In this document: one piece after another, positions 23,014-31,909 of the stretch
Layout of the letters: every line of letters starts with the position of its first letter
Position numbering within the stretch: the stretch's first letter is position 1
NCBI GenBank assembly: GCA_965203915.1
Contig: OZ241918.1
Coordinates: forward strand, 1,364,001 to 1,428,000
DNA from: JASGCL01 sp965203915
GTDB taxonomy: Bacteria; Pseudomonadota; Alphaproteobacteria; JASGCL01
Reading direction: 5' to 3'
DNA: 64,000 nt
Notes under the pieces: model-generated
The model's input: only the letters and a program-made list of their open reading frames with translations
Told to the model about the DNA's origin: nothing
The model's database searches: none
Program-made: the position numbers and the translations under genes

Positions 23014-24885
23014 CTATTTCTTGCTTCTATCAAATTTTTCGCGTGGTTTGGTTTCGTTTGATTTTAATTTGTTTAACAACATCACCACTTCCTCTTGGAA
23101 CTTCGGGTTTTCTATCATGCGCCCTTCCACCGTTTTTACCGCATGGATAACCGTGGTGTGGTCGCGTGAAAACCGCGCGCCGATAGACGGCAAAGACCGC
23201 GTGGTCGCCATTTTCGCCAAATACATCGCAACTTGACGCGGGCGGGCAATATCTTGCAATCGGCTTTTGCCCAATAATTCTTCTAAAGTAATATCGTAAT
23301 GTTCGGCCACCAAATGCTGGATAGTATCGATGGTAATTTTTTTACGTTCCGCCCTGAAAAAATCGGCCAACAATGTTTGGCATGTTTTTAACGACAACAA
23401 CTCGCTGCCTGCCTGCGCCCTGGCTTGCTGGGTTGTCATTTGCCGTCCCAATTCCATTTTAATCATCAATTGATTAATGATACCGCTTAATGCCCGCGGG
23501 CTAACTTGGTCATGATTACCAAAATGACCTTCGTTCAATTTTTCCGCCAACCAATCCATCGCTTCGTTGCTTAAATCGATTCCTTTTTGCATGGCCTTCA
23601 ACCTTAATACCGCCCGTTGCATGTCGGTCGACAGGGGTTTCAATTCGGTGGCAAGGCCGCTAAGCAGGCGCGATAATATTCTTTGGCCAAGTTGCGTCAG
23701 GTCCTTCGGCCCGCGGTCGGCAACCAGCACCATCATCTTACCCCTATCCAAAAATTGCCCGACGATGGTTTCCAATGCTTTCAACGCCCCTTCTTTACCC
23801 AAGACAAAATGCAAATCGTCTATCAGCAAGCAATCAACATCGGCGAAATTGCTTTCGAAAGAAAATATTTCTTTCTGGCGCACCGCGGTTACAAAATATT
23901 GCAAGAAATCTTCGGCGGTAAAATAAAGAATTTTTTTGCGCGGGTGGCGTTGTTTTTGATAATGACCAATCGCATTTAATAAATGGGTTTTGCCAAAACC
24001 CACCGCACCATAAATAAACAACGGATTAAATGGCAATTTGGGAAAACTATCCAACATTTGCCGCGCCGCGTTAATAGCCTCTTCGTTACTATCCCCCACC
24101 ACCAAATTATCAAATTGAAATTGGTTTAGTAATTCCGATCCCAATAATTTTTTTCCTTTACTTGGGTTGGCATCGCCGATGGCCCCCATCACATCATTAA
24201 CGGTGGGGATAGACGCCGCCACCGCACGGTCTGCGCCATTATCATCGCTTCTTTCGCCTATGATAAAATCTATATCGCTGACTTGCCATTTTTCTATTTG
24301 CAAACGTTGCAACAACCAATAACGATAATTTTTCTTCACCCATTCGGCTTGGAAAAAATTTTCAGCACGGAAGGTCACCACCCCGTCTTTATGCTTCACC
24401 CCCACCAACGATGCCAAAAACCGTCGATAAGATGTTTCGCCAAATTCGGCGCGGAACTGCCCCGTTATTTTGGCCCACACGCCATCCCAAGCCATTTGCC
24501 ATGAAGGTTGCGACGATGTTGTTTGTTCTGTTGCTGATTGGCCGTCATTCACGGTACGCGTGGTTTGGCGCGCGGCACGGCGGACATCCTCCACCAATGG
24601 ATTAACGGGATTAACGGGATTAACGGGATTAGCGTAATGCCCGACAGCAGGTTGCATATTTCCCTGTCGCATGTCGGACAAACCATAACCCATGCCTGAA
24701 TTCGCGACTTGTGCGGTTGCCTCACCCGCCCTGTTTTTATCCATACCACCTTCGCCGCCGTTATATTGTTGATGATAACTGGCTTTATAATGATTGGCCT
24801 GCCCTGTATCTGATGCTTTGTTATTTTCGGTTGAGGTTTTTGATCTCTCGGTCAATTGTCTCGTATCATATCTTTTCTCAATCAT
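23014..24885 (-). CDS. dnaA: Chromosomal replication initiator DnaA with a long N-terminal extension
   Basis: DnaA binds oriC boxes and opens the origin. The AAA+ core has Walker A GAVGFGKT (residues 293-300), Walker B CLLIDDLHFVLGKE, and the domain IV DNA-binding signature FSRDHTTVIHAVKTVE. Domain I begins near residue 128 (WQMAWDGVWAKITGQF). At 623 residues it is ~130-150 longer than usual. The extra N-terminal part is polar, low-complexity and includes NPV repeated by a 9-bp tandem repeat (24599-24634). Internal ATGs (Met48, Met65) could be the true start, although the frame is open to Met1. The non-coding region upstream is a candidate origin. Confidence 0.93.
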   Translation of the reverse strand: MIEKRYDTRQLTERSKTSTENNKASDTGQANHYKASYHQQYNGGEGGMDKNRAGEATAQVANSGMGYGLSDMRQGNMQPAVGHYANPVNPVNPVNPLVEDVRRAARQTTRTVNDGQSATEQTTSSQPSWQMAWDGVWAKITGQFRAEFGETSYRRFLASLVGVKHKDGVVTFRAENFFQAEWVKKNYRYWLLQRLQIEKWQVSDIDFIIGERSDDNGADRAVAASIPTVNDVMGAIGDANPSKGKKLLGSELLNQFQFDNLVVGDSNEEAINAARQMLDSFPKLPFNPLFIYGAVGFGKTHLLNAIGHYQKQRHPRKKILYFTAEDFLQYFVTAVRQKEIFSFESNFADVDCLLIDDLHFVLGKEGALKALETIVGQFLDRGKMMVLVADRGPKDLTQLGQRILSRLLSGLATELKPLSTDMQRAVLRLKAMQKGIDLSNEAMDWLAEKLNEGHFGNHDQVSPRALSGIINQLMIKMELGRQMTTQQARAQAGSELLSLKTCQTLLADFFRAERKKITIDTIQHLVAEHYDITLEELLGKSRLQDIARPRQVAMYLAKMATTRSLPSIGARFSRDHTTVIHAVKTVEGRMIENPKFQEEVVMLLNKLKSNETKPREKFDRSKK

Positions 24886-25169
24886 TACTTACTCCATTTC
24901 TTTTATTTTTTATTTTCTTTTATGTATCTTTATTATTAAAAAAATTTCTTACTTACATTATATTTTTTTATTTTATTTTATTCCTGTTCCCTTGCTCTTT
25001 ACCAATATCAATTACTTTTCTCTTTTTTTACTACCTTAATAATGTCCCATCTCATTTCTATCTTTTCCTCATTTGCCTCTCTTTGCCGCTAGTCACTTCT
25101 AGCCCTAACTGTAAGCTACTTTCCTCGTTATTATTTATCTTATTTTTTTTTATTATTTTTTTTCAAGCC

Positions 25170-25189
25170 TTATCCAAGTCTTATCCACC
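25170..25189 (+). promoter_or_regulatory. Two tandem DnaA-box-like sites
   Basis: TTATCCAAG (two mismatches from TTATCCACA) and TTATCCACC (one mismatch) are spaced 11 bp start to start, about one helix turn, at the edge of a T/C-rich tract upstream of dnaA. Confidence 0.5.
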
Positions 25190-25362
25190 ACCCGCGATTA
25201 ACCTTCTCTACGCAAAATCCCACCAAACAGGTATGCGACTAACTGAAAATAAAGGTTAATTAGGTTTAAAATACTCAAAAGCAAGATAAATGAAGCATAA
25301 TCGAGTTCCATCTGCGGCCTATTTAAACGTCCTCCTTCTTAAATAGCAAACTTCTTCCCAAT

Positions 25363-25376
25363 CATGATATATCATG
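25363..25376. repeat. 14-bp perfect palindrome
   Basis: CATGATATATCATG is a perfect dyad with no spacer. It is a possible dimeric-protein operator in the dnaA/MFS intergenic region. Confidence 0.5.
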
Positions 25377-25522
25377 TCAAAAAGGCTCCTGCGCAACAAC
25401 CCCAAAAAAACTTAATAACTAGATTTTTTTTATTGACAAAATCATGGTTTTATTGAGGCTAAAATGGTTTATTTACCTTAGTCGTTGATTAAAAAGGATT
25501 TTGTTTAAAAAATAAAATTACT

Positions 25523-25546
25523 AAATCTATATTATAATATAGATTT
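25523..25546. repeat. 24-bp perfect AT-rich palindrome
   Basis: Arms AAATCTATATTA and TAATATAGATTT meet without a spacer, and the right arm is followed by more T. It could be an operator, a cruciform-forming site or a weak terminator. It lies ~390 bp upstream of the first MFS gene. Confidence 0.55.
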
Positions 25547-25937
25547 TTTCTCGCTGTTAAAATAATTGATATTAATCAATAATTTAAAATCAATCTTGCG
25601 CGCCAAATGTTGTTTAAAATGTTTTTAGAATTATTCTAAATGACTTGTGGAATGCTTTTGGCTTAGTTTAGATGGTATATATAACTATTAAAACTATTAA
25701 TGATTACTGCGGTCTATTTTCCATTTTTTCCTTTATTGGGGGGCGATAAACCTTTTGCAGGCAAATGGATAATTTTATTATCAATAAGATAAGTTATAAC
25801 AATCATAAGGTTAATGCAGATATCAAGGCAACCAAACTTATTTAAGGGGGATTTAGAATGATTGCAAAAATCATCCAAGAGTAGTTTTTGCTTGCTTTAG
25901 TAATAGTATTAAATAAAACCTTGATTTTTTAACCCTT

Positions 25938-27161
25938 ATGTTTCATAAAAATTTTGTGTTCAAGGGGCTACATTTTTTCTTCAAATCCTTCAAAAAAGAT
26001 ACCGGCACCAGCCAGGGCGATGTCGGTCGATTATTATTAGCCATTTTTATCGATGGCATCATGGTGGGCATGATTTTGACCCATATTCCCCTCATGTTAA
26101 AATACAATGGTGAAACCAGCCGCGTTATTGGCTGGGTTTTGGGTGTAACCAGCCTTACTTCCTTGATCGCCAGCCCGCTGGTCGGCAGGGTAGCGGCAAA
26201 ATTTGGCATGGCGCGCGCCATCATGGTCGCGGGTTTGCTCAATGCTTGCCTTGCTTTGTTGATGGGCTTGTCCCAGGACCCACTCTATTGGGGTATCATT
26301 CGCTTTTTTGCTGGTTTTTGCGTGGCGGTGCGTTGGCTGGGAATGGAGGCATGGGTTAATAACCTTGCCGAATCAACCAATCGTGGCCGTATCATGACGC
26401 TCTACACCACCTGCTTTACCACCGCGGTGGCGATTGGCGGCGGGTTGATAGGCCATATTTTTTTGGATGGTTTATTACCCTATGGTGTGATGGCGGGGTT
26501 GTTATTGCTATCCTCGCTGCCAATTTTAAAAATGAAGCATCAAACAATTAAGCTGGATGCCACCAGCAAAAATTCTTCGCAAATTAATTTTTTACAGATA
26601 CTCAAAAATAATCCTGTGGTTTTAATCGTTGCCATTGCCTCGGGGGTTATGTTTGGCGCGTCGGGCATGATTACGGTGCAAACCATCAACCATGGTTTCA
26701 CACCGCAAGATGCAAGTTTTGTTGTGTTTCTTTATTTCATCGGTCCTATTATTCTTTTTCCCATTGTCAGCCATGTGGTCAATAATTTTTCGGCCAAAAA
26801 ACTTATTCCTTGTGCGGGCATGTTGGCGGCGATTTGTGCCTGGCCCGCCTTTTACACCCAACATCTTACCACCATCCAAATATTTATTATGATCTATGGC
26901 GCGATGGAATTGATAATCTATAGCAGCTTGCTGAGTTTTATTGGCCAGCATTATCGCGGCTTGCATATGATTGCATTGAATAGTTTGGTCGTCATGGTTT
27001 ACAACGCCACCAGCATGGTCACCGCCCCCGTCGCGGGGGAGATGATGACCCGCTTCGGCCTGTTGGGCCTGCCGCTGTTGATGATGACCGTCGGTCTGCT
27101 GGCTCTTTCCATTTGGTTTTATCCCCAGACCAAGGCGGGGACTAAGGTTCGGCTGTCATAA
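25938..27161 (+). CDS. MFS transporter, YcaD-like (first of a tandem pair)
   Basis: This 407-residue protein has 12 predicted membrane segments of the major facilitator superfamily. The cytoplasmic loop after segment 2 (SPLVGRVAAKFGMARA) is a version of the MFS G-x-L-x-D-R-x-G motif. The segment WLGMEAWVNNLAESTNRGRIMTLY matches the YcaD-like subgroup. It is ~50% similar by eye to the next gene and was probably produced by duplication. Substrate unknown. Confidence 0.8.
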   Translation: MFHKNFVFKGLHFFFKSFKKDTGTSQGDVGRLLLAIFIDGIMVGMILTHIPLMLKYNGETSRVIGWVLGVTSLTSLIASPLVGRVAAKFGMARAIMVAGLLNACLALLMGLSQDPLYWGIIRFFAGFCVAVRWLGMEAWVNNLAESTNRGRIMTLYTTCFTTAVAIGGGLIGHIFLDGLLPYGVMAGLLLLSSLPILKMKHQTIKLDATSKNSSQINFLQILKNNPVVLIVAIASGVMFGASGMITVQTINHGFTPQDASFVVFLYFIGPIILFPIVSHVVNNFSAKKLIPCAGMLAAICAWPAFYTQHLTTIQIFIMIYGAMELIIYSSLLSFIGQHYRGLHMIALNSLVVMVYNATSMVTAPVAGEMMTRFGLLGLPLLMMTVGLLALSIWFYPQTKAGTKVRLS

Positions 27162-27246
27162 CCTACCCCGTTTCAATAAGTTGCCCAAGCATCAAGCAAC
27201 GCACAGTTAGATTGATTTTGTTAATATTATCATCCATAATGCGCAG

Positions 27247-28452
27247 GTGATTATTCTTGCCTTTAAAAAATTCTTTAACCAATTATGCGATGATTTGAAG
27301 ACCAGCAACAATGGCGTCGGCTATTTGTTGTTGACGGTTTTTCTTGATACCATCATGACGGGGATGGTGGCAACCCACATACCCTTGGTGATGGAAAGCA
27401 ATGGTGAGAAAAGCCAAGTTATTGGCTGGGTGTTGGGCGTGGCATCTATCTCGACTATTTTGGGTGCGCCCCTTATGTCTTCATTATCGCGCCGTTTCGG
27501 TATCGGGCGGGTTTTGATAGTCGCTAGCCTAGCCAATGGATTCTTGATATTAATTTTGGCGGTTTCAGAAGATCCTGTCTATTGGGGCGCGGTGCGTTTT
27601 ATTACGGGATTTTTTATTGCTATCAAATGGTTGGGAGCCGAGGCCTGGCTTAATCACCTAGCCCGCACCGATAACCGTGGTCGCATCATGACGCTTTATT
27701 CAACGGCCAATACTTTGGGGTTTGGTTTTGGCAGCGGTATCATCAGCCATATCTTCCTCAATAATCTTTTTCCTTATATTACCATGATTGGCCTGTCGGG
27801 CTTGGCGGTGATGCCGCTGTTAAAAATGAAGAATAAAAAATTATATCAGGATACCACCAAACCTTCGGCGGCTAGCAAAAATCATAAACAATATAATTTT
27901 TGGTTTGCGGTTCGCAATAACCCCATCATGCTTTTAGTGGCTTTGTCGGCGGGTATTATGTTTGGTTCGTCAAGCATGATAGCGGTGCAAATAATCAAAC
28001 AAGGTTTTAACCCTGAATCGGCGGGTATGGTTATTGCCTGTTACGCCATTGGTCCCGTGCTGTTTTTTCCCCTTATCAGTTATGCCGTCAACGAATGGTC
28101 GCCGCGCGTTATTATTCCCATCAGCGGTATTTTATGCGCCATCATTGCTTGGCCCGCATTTTATTCTGGGGTTTACAGCGTGATTATTATTTTTGTCATT
28201 TTGTATGGCACGATGGAAATGGTCATGTATAGCAGTCTGCTTCGCTCCATAGGTCACGATTATCGGGGTCAAGCCCTTATAACCATGAATGGCGCGATTA
28301 TCGCCGTTTACAGCGCGGCGTCGATGATAGCCAGCCCGCTGACGGGACAAATGATGGCGTTGTTTGGCTCCTTTGGTTTGCCATTATTGATGGCGGCGGT
28401 CGGTTTGATAGGGGTTTTGGTGCTGTTTTATAATCGGCGTTATCGTTATTAA
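27247..28452 (+). CDS. MFS transporter, YcaD-like (second of a tandem pair)
   Basis: This 401-residue, 12-segment MFS protein is closely related to the preceding gene: TGMVATHIPLVMESNGEKSQVIGWVLGVAS versus VGMILTHIPLMLKYNGETSRVIGWVLGVTS (shared core YNG/SNGE and VIGWVLGV). The same WLGAEAWLNHLA and RGRIMTLY blocks follow. The start is probably GTG at 27247, since no in-frame ATG lies upstream. It is 85 bp after the first copy and convergent with the ABC permease gene. Substrate unknown. Confidence 0.8.
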   Translation: MIILAFKKFFNQLCDDLKTSNNGVGYLLLTVFLDTIMTGMVATHIPLVMESNGEKSQVIGWVLGVASISTILGAPLMSSLSRRFGIGRVLIVASLANGFLILILAVSEDPVYWGAVRFITGFFIAIKWLGAEAWLNHLARTDNRGRIMTLYSTANTLGFGFGSGIISHIFLNNLFPYITMIGLSGLAVMPLLKMKNKKLYQDTTKPSAASKNHKQYNFWFAVRNNPIMLLVALSAGIMFGSSSMIAVQIIKQGFNPESAGMVIACYAIGPVLFFPLISYAVNEWSPRVIIPISGILCAIIAWPAFYSGVYSVIIIFVILYGTMEMVMYSSLLRSIGHDYRGQALITMNGAIIAVYSAASMIASPLTGQMMALFGSFGLPLLMAAVGLIGVLVLFYNRRYRY

Positions 28453-28467
28453 CGCCCATTATTAATC

Positions 28468-29157
28468 TTAGCGCGCTACCAAATAACGGCAAAATTTATT
28501 TTCGAGCAACCTAAACACGCCCGCCAAACTATAGGTTAAAATAATATAAAGCACCGCCGCGGTTAACATACCTTCGTAGGCTACGTTAAAGGACGCATTA
28601 AGCCAACGCGCCGCCCCCGTGATATCGAGCAAGGTAAAGACCGAGGCGATGGAGGAAGATTGCAACAAATAAATAATTTCATTATTATACATGGGCAAAA
28701 CGCGACGGAATGTCGAAGGCAAAATAACCTTGCGATAAATAGAAAAGGTGGATAGTCCCAATGTCTTGGCGGCTTCAATCTCGCCTGGCGGCATTCCCAA
28801 AATACCATTCCTGAATATTTCGGTGGTGTAGGCACCCGTGTTGAGAGAGAAAACGAGCAAGACGCAAAAATATTCATCTTTTAAAAACTCCCAAGCCCAT
28901 GAATTGCGGATTGAATCAAATTGCGCCAACCCATAATAAACAAGATAGGTTTGCACCAACATGGGCGAACCACGAAATAATAGGCTGTAAAATCGTGCCG
29001 CCCTACCTAACAATGGCACGTTCTCAACGATTAACAACGACGAGCCCAAAGCAAGAAAAAAGCCAAAAAACATCGGCACCGCGGTCAAAAATATGGTCAT
29101 GAGGATGCCGCGCCAAAAGACTTCGAAATGTTCTACAACCAAATTTATATCAAACAT
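28468..29157 (-). CDS. Polar amino-acid ABC transporter permease (HisM/ArtM type)
   Basis: This 229-residue inner-membrane permease of the HAAT family has about five membrane segments. The coupling motif is seen at EIEAAKTLGLSTFSIYRKVILPSTFRRVLP (core EAAKTLGLS), and RGSPMLVQTYLVYYGL is the typical early cytoplasmic block. It starts 25 bp after the second permease gene and would form the heterodimeric channel with it. Substrate class is polar or basic amino acid, judged from its neighbours. Confidence 0.92.
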   Translation of the reverse strand: MFDINLVVEHFEVFWRGILMTIFLTAVPMFFGFFLALGSSLLIVENVPLLGRAARFYSLLFRGSPMLVQTYLVYYGLAQFDSIRNSWAWEFLKDEYFCVLLVFSLNTGAYTTEIFRNGILGMPPGEIEAAKTLGLSTFSIYRKVILPSTFRRVLPMYNNEIIYLLQSSSIASVFTLLDITGAARWLNASFNVAYEGMLTAAVLYIILTYSLAGVFRLLENKFCRYLVAR

Positions 29158-29182
29158 GATTTTATCCTATCCTTATCTTTTT

Positions 29183-29893
29183 TTAATAACGTCTTCTGAA
29201 TTTAAATGTTCGTTTTTCTAAAAAAGAAAAAAAGCTGCCAGAAAAAACGGTAAGGCAAAAATAAAAAATTACCACCGCCAAAAAAAATACAAAGGGTTGC
29301 TTGGTTGCCTTCCCCGCCTTATCCGCGTAACCCACCAGATCATACAGGCCGATAACCGACACCAAGGCGGTGGATTTTATCAAAACTTGCCACACGTTAT
29401 TAACCCCCGACAGGGCCGACACCACCAACGGGGTAAGAATAATATGACGCAGCATGGTGAACCGACCAAGCCCCAAGGTTTTCGCCGATTCTATCTGCCC
29501 CTTGGGGATGGCGATATAGGCCGCACGAAAAGTTTCCACCAAAAAAGCCCCGTTATAAAAACCCAAGGTAAAAACCCCCGCCCAAAATGCGCTAATATCC
29601 ATGGGGGTGCCGCCAACCATTGTCGCCAGCGCGTTGGCAATACCCTGGCCACCATAGAAAACCAAAAATATCATCACCAAATCAGGAATCCCACGCAAGA
29701 TAAAAGTATAAAAATTCGATAAGCCACGAAGGATGGGACCGCCCGACAATTTGGCGTAGCAACCAGCCGCGCCCATAAAAATAGCCAAGCCGAAAGATAA
29801 AAAAGCCAAAGACAATGTTGTAAAAAGCCCCGACAACAAAAGTGGCGTATATTCGCGTAAAATATCAAAATTCATATCGATGATAATGCCCAT
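29183..29893 (-). CDS. Polar amino-acid ABC transporter permease (HisQ/ArtQ type)
   Basis: This 236-residue permease partners the HisM-type protein. Family features are LRGIPDLVMIFLVFYGGQ, AFWAGVFTLGFYNGAFLVETFRAAYIAIPKGQIESAKTLGLGR (coupling helix core QIESAKTLGLG) and a C-terminal Phe/Lys-rich tail. Met7 is an alternative start. It lies 86 bp downstream of the fifth binding-protein gene, with a strong hairpin between them, so permease expression is probably lower than that of the binding proteins. Confidence 0.92.
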   Translation of the reverse strand: MGIIIDMNFDILREYTPLLLSGLFTTLSLAFLSFGLAIFMGAAGCYAKLSGGPILRGLSNFYTFILRGIPDLVMIFLVFYGGQGIANALATMVGGTPMDISAFWAGVFTLGFYNGAFLVETFRAAYIAIPKGQIESAKTLGLGRFTMLRHIILTPLVVSALSGVNNVWQVLIKSTALVSVIGLYDLVGYADKAGKATKQPFVFFLAVVIFYFCLTVFSGSFFSFLEKRTFKFRRRY

Positions 29894-29906
29894 ACTATAG
29901 TAAAAA

Positions 29907-29940
29907 ATGGGGTTTCAAAAGCATAATTTTGAAACCCCAT
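29907..29940 (-). terminator. Hairpin terminator/attenuator between binding-protein and permease genes
   Basis: Perfect 14-bp arms (29907-29920 and 29927-29940) with a 6-nt loop are followed on the minus strand by TTTTTTA. It lies just upstream of the HisQ-type gene start and should reduce read-through from the five binding-protein genes. Confidence 0.8.
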
Positions 29941-29978
29941 AATTTTTCTTTAAAAGATAAAAAATATCGTTCGATTAT

Positions 29979-30767
29979 TTATTTACCATAAATATCGAAG
30001 CTAAAATACTTCTTATTTATCTTGGCATATTCGCCAGATTTTCTGACAGCCTTGATAGCGTTGCTGAAATCATCGCGCAGTTTTGTGTCCGCTTTCCGAA
30101 CACCCACGCCAACGCCATCGCCCAAAATAGCAGAATCATAATGATCCTTACCAAAAGCGGCCATGTCTTTCGCGGCAGGCGTTTTCAAGAAATCACCCAA
30201 GGGGATGGAATCAACGAAAATAGCATCTATACGCCCCGCAACCAAGTCAGCATTGGCTTCATCTTGGGTAGCGTAAGAGCGGATCTTTACATCAGCATAT
30301 TTCTTTTTCATGTAATCTTCCGACACCGTGCCCCGTTGCACACCGACGGTTTTACCCTTCAATGCGCCAGCATCGTCAGATAATTTGGCCGATTTTTTAC
30401 CAGCAAAACGCGCAGGGGTATTGTAATATTTTTCCGAAAAATCAATTTTTTGCTTACGTTCACTGGTAATGGACATAGAAGCAATGATGGCGTCGCATTT
30501 TTTAGACAACAGAGCGGGTATCATTCCATCCCAATCTATTTTAACCAATTTCGCAGTTTGACCCATTTGTTTGGTCAAGGCATTGGCGATATCAATGTCA
30601 AAGCCAACTATTTCGCCCGAAGGAGACATGGTGGAAAAAGGCGGATAGGCCCCTTCGACACATATTTTTACTTCGTTTGCTGCTGTTGCCCCATTAGCCC
30701 AGGGCAATGTCAACGACAAGGTTAATACTCCCGTCGCCAACCAAGATTTATATGATTTATGTTTCAT
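29979..30767 (-). CDS. Periplasmic polar amino-acid-binding protein, copy 1
   Basis: This 262-residue HisJ/LAO-type binding protein has a signal peptide ending ...NGATAA. The mature protein shows KICVEGAYPPFSTMSPSGEIVGFDIDIANAL (core EGAYPPFS...GFDIDI), the ligand-carboxylate arginine in ITSERKQKIDFS, and GVQRGTVSEDYMKKKY. The second-lobe motif is AIFVDS, whereas the other copies have QD at this place. It is the most divergent of the five and the one nearest the permease genes. Ligand probably lysine, arginine, ornithine or histidine. Confidence 0.9.
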   Translation of the reverse strand: MKHKSYKSWLATGVLTLSLTLPWANGATAANEVKICVEGAYPPFSTMSPSGEIVGFDIDIANALTKQMGQTAKLVKIDWDGMIPALLSKKCDAIIASMSITSERKQKIDFSEKYYNTPARFAGKKSAKLSDDAGALKGKTVGVQRGTVSEDYMKKKYADVKIRSYATQDEANADLVAGRIDAIFVDSIPLGDFLKTPAAKDMAAFGKDHYDSAILGDGVGVGVRKADTKLRDDFSNAIKAVRKSGEYAKINKKYFSFDIYGK

Positions 30768-30880
30768 ATGTTTGAACCTCCTTATTTGTTGTGTTCAAGT
30801 TTTTTTAAGAAGCGAATAATAAATCTTATTTACTATTATCGCAAGAATTATTTTATATAAAAGTTATTTCATATAAAGGG

Positions 30881-31756
30881 TTATTGATAAATATCGAAAT
30901 CGAAATATTTATCGTTAATTTTTTTATATTCACCCGATGCACGTAAGGCCTTGATGGCCTTATTGAAATCATCGCGTAATTTTGTGTCTTCCTTACGAAC
31001 GCCAATGCCCGCGCCATCGCCCATGATAGCCGTGTCATTATGACCCCTGCCAAATAATGCAATATTCCCAGCCTTGGCTTCTTTGCTTGCCAAGAATTCC
31101 TTCATGGGGATAACATCTTGGAACACCGCATCAATTCTTCCCGCCAGCAGGTCATTGTTGGCGTCATCTTGCTTAGCATAGGAACGCAATTTTACACCAG
31201 GATATTTTTGTTTTAAATATTCTTCATTAATGGTTGCCTGTTGCACGCCAACGATTTTTCCCTTCATCGCCGCGGCATCATCGCTGGTCATTTTGTCTTT
31301 TTTGCCAGCAAACCGCAACGGTGGGTTACCGTAATATTTTTCTGTGAAGTCAATTTTCTTTTTGCGTTCGCTGGTCACCGCCATCGATGAAATAATAGCG
31401 TCGCATTTTTTGGCCAACAAGGCAGGAATAATACCATCCCAATCCATTTTGACCATTTGGTAATCCATACCCATTTTTTTAACAATGGCTTTGCCAATAT
31501 CGACATCAAACCCCACAATATCGCCCGACGGGGTCAGGCTTGAATAGGGCGGGTTGGCCCCTTCGATACAAACCTTAACGCTGGCCGCCCATGCCGATGA
31601 GGCAGGCATGGCCAGGTTAAGCATAGAAAAGACAGCAAAACCCGCTAGCGTGCCAGTCATGGATATTGATAATCCGACGCCTTGGCGCGAGGCCGCGTTG
31701 CCCGCCCGTTTGGTCAACAATAAGGTTGATGATTTATTAAATGATTTGTTTTTCAT
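30881..31756 (-). CDS. Periplasmic polar amino-acid-binding protein, copy 2
   Basis: This 291-residue precursor has an unusually long ~33-residue basic N-terminal region before a normal hydrophobic signal (MTGTLAGFAVFSMLNLAMPASSAWA). A GGGGGA ribosome-binding site supports the upstream ATG. The mature part carries EGANPPYSSLTPSGDIVGFDVDIGKAI (core GFDVDIGKA), VTSERKKKIDFT, GVQQATINEEYLKQKY and AVFQDV. The unusual Gln-Ala in GVQQAT, where relatives have GT, could change ligand preference. Confidence 0.9.
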   Translation of the reverse strand: MKNKSFNKSSTLLLTKRAGNAASRQGVGLSISMTGTLAGFAVFSMLNLAMPASSAWAASVKVCIEGANPPYSSLTPSGDIVGFDVDIGKAIVKKMGMDYQMVKMDWDGIIPALLAKKCDAIISSMAVTSERKKKIDFTEKYYGNPPLRFAGKKDKMTSDDAAAMKGKIVGVQQATINEEYLKQKYPGVKLRSYAKQDDANNDLLAGRIDAVFQDVIPMKEFLASKEAKAGNIALFGRGHNDTAIMGDGAGIGVRKEDTKLRDDFNKAIKALRASGEYKKINDKYFDFDIYQ

Positions 31757-31909
31757 AGATTGTGTCCCCCAATGATATTATAATATTATATATAATAAGC
31801 ATCAAATGATTTTTATGCAAGAATTATTTTATAAAAAAAACCAAGGGTAAGAATAAGAAACGACGCCATGTAACCAACATGCCACAAGCAATATTTGCTT
31901 AGGCAATCA

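Larger units (their letters stand above)
24886..25937. other. ~1.05-kb non-coding region upstream of dnaA (candidate origin/regulatory region)
   Basis: No convincing gene is present; the long plus-strand frame at 24711-25259 is antisense to dnaA and simply reflects T/C-rich DNA. From 24890 to ~25165 the plus strand is T/C-rich with very few G. DnaA-box-like 9-mers TTATCCAAG (25170-25178) and TTATCCACC (25181-25189) follow in tandem. Further on are a 14-bp palindrome (25363-25376) and a 24-bp perfect palindrome (25523-25546). The rest is AT-rich. It must include the dnaA promoter and that of the MFS genes; an origin role is inference. Confidence 0.55.

Noticed and set aside
24711..25259. 182-residue hydrophobic plus-strand frame overlapping the start of dnaA
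   Set aside because: Its Phe/Leu/Tyr-rich product simply reflects the T/C-rich strand; it is antisense to dnaA, and has no ribosome-binding site or family match.
25256..25269. CtrA-type TTAA-N7-TTAA site upstream of dnaA
   Set aside because: The spacing is 6 rather than 7 bases. A similar near-match before gcrA (about 6425-6440) also has 6, so both fall short of the consensus.
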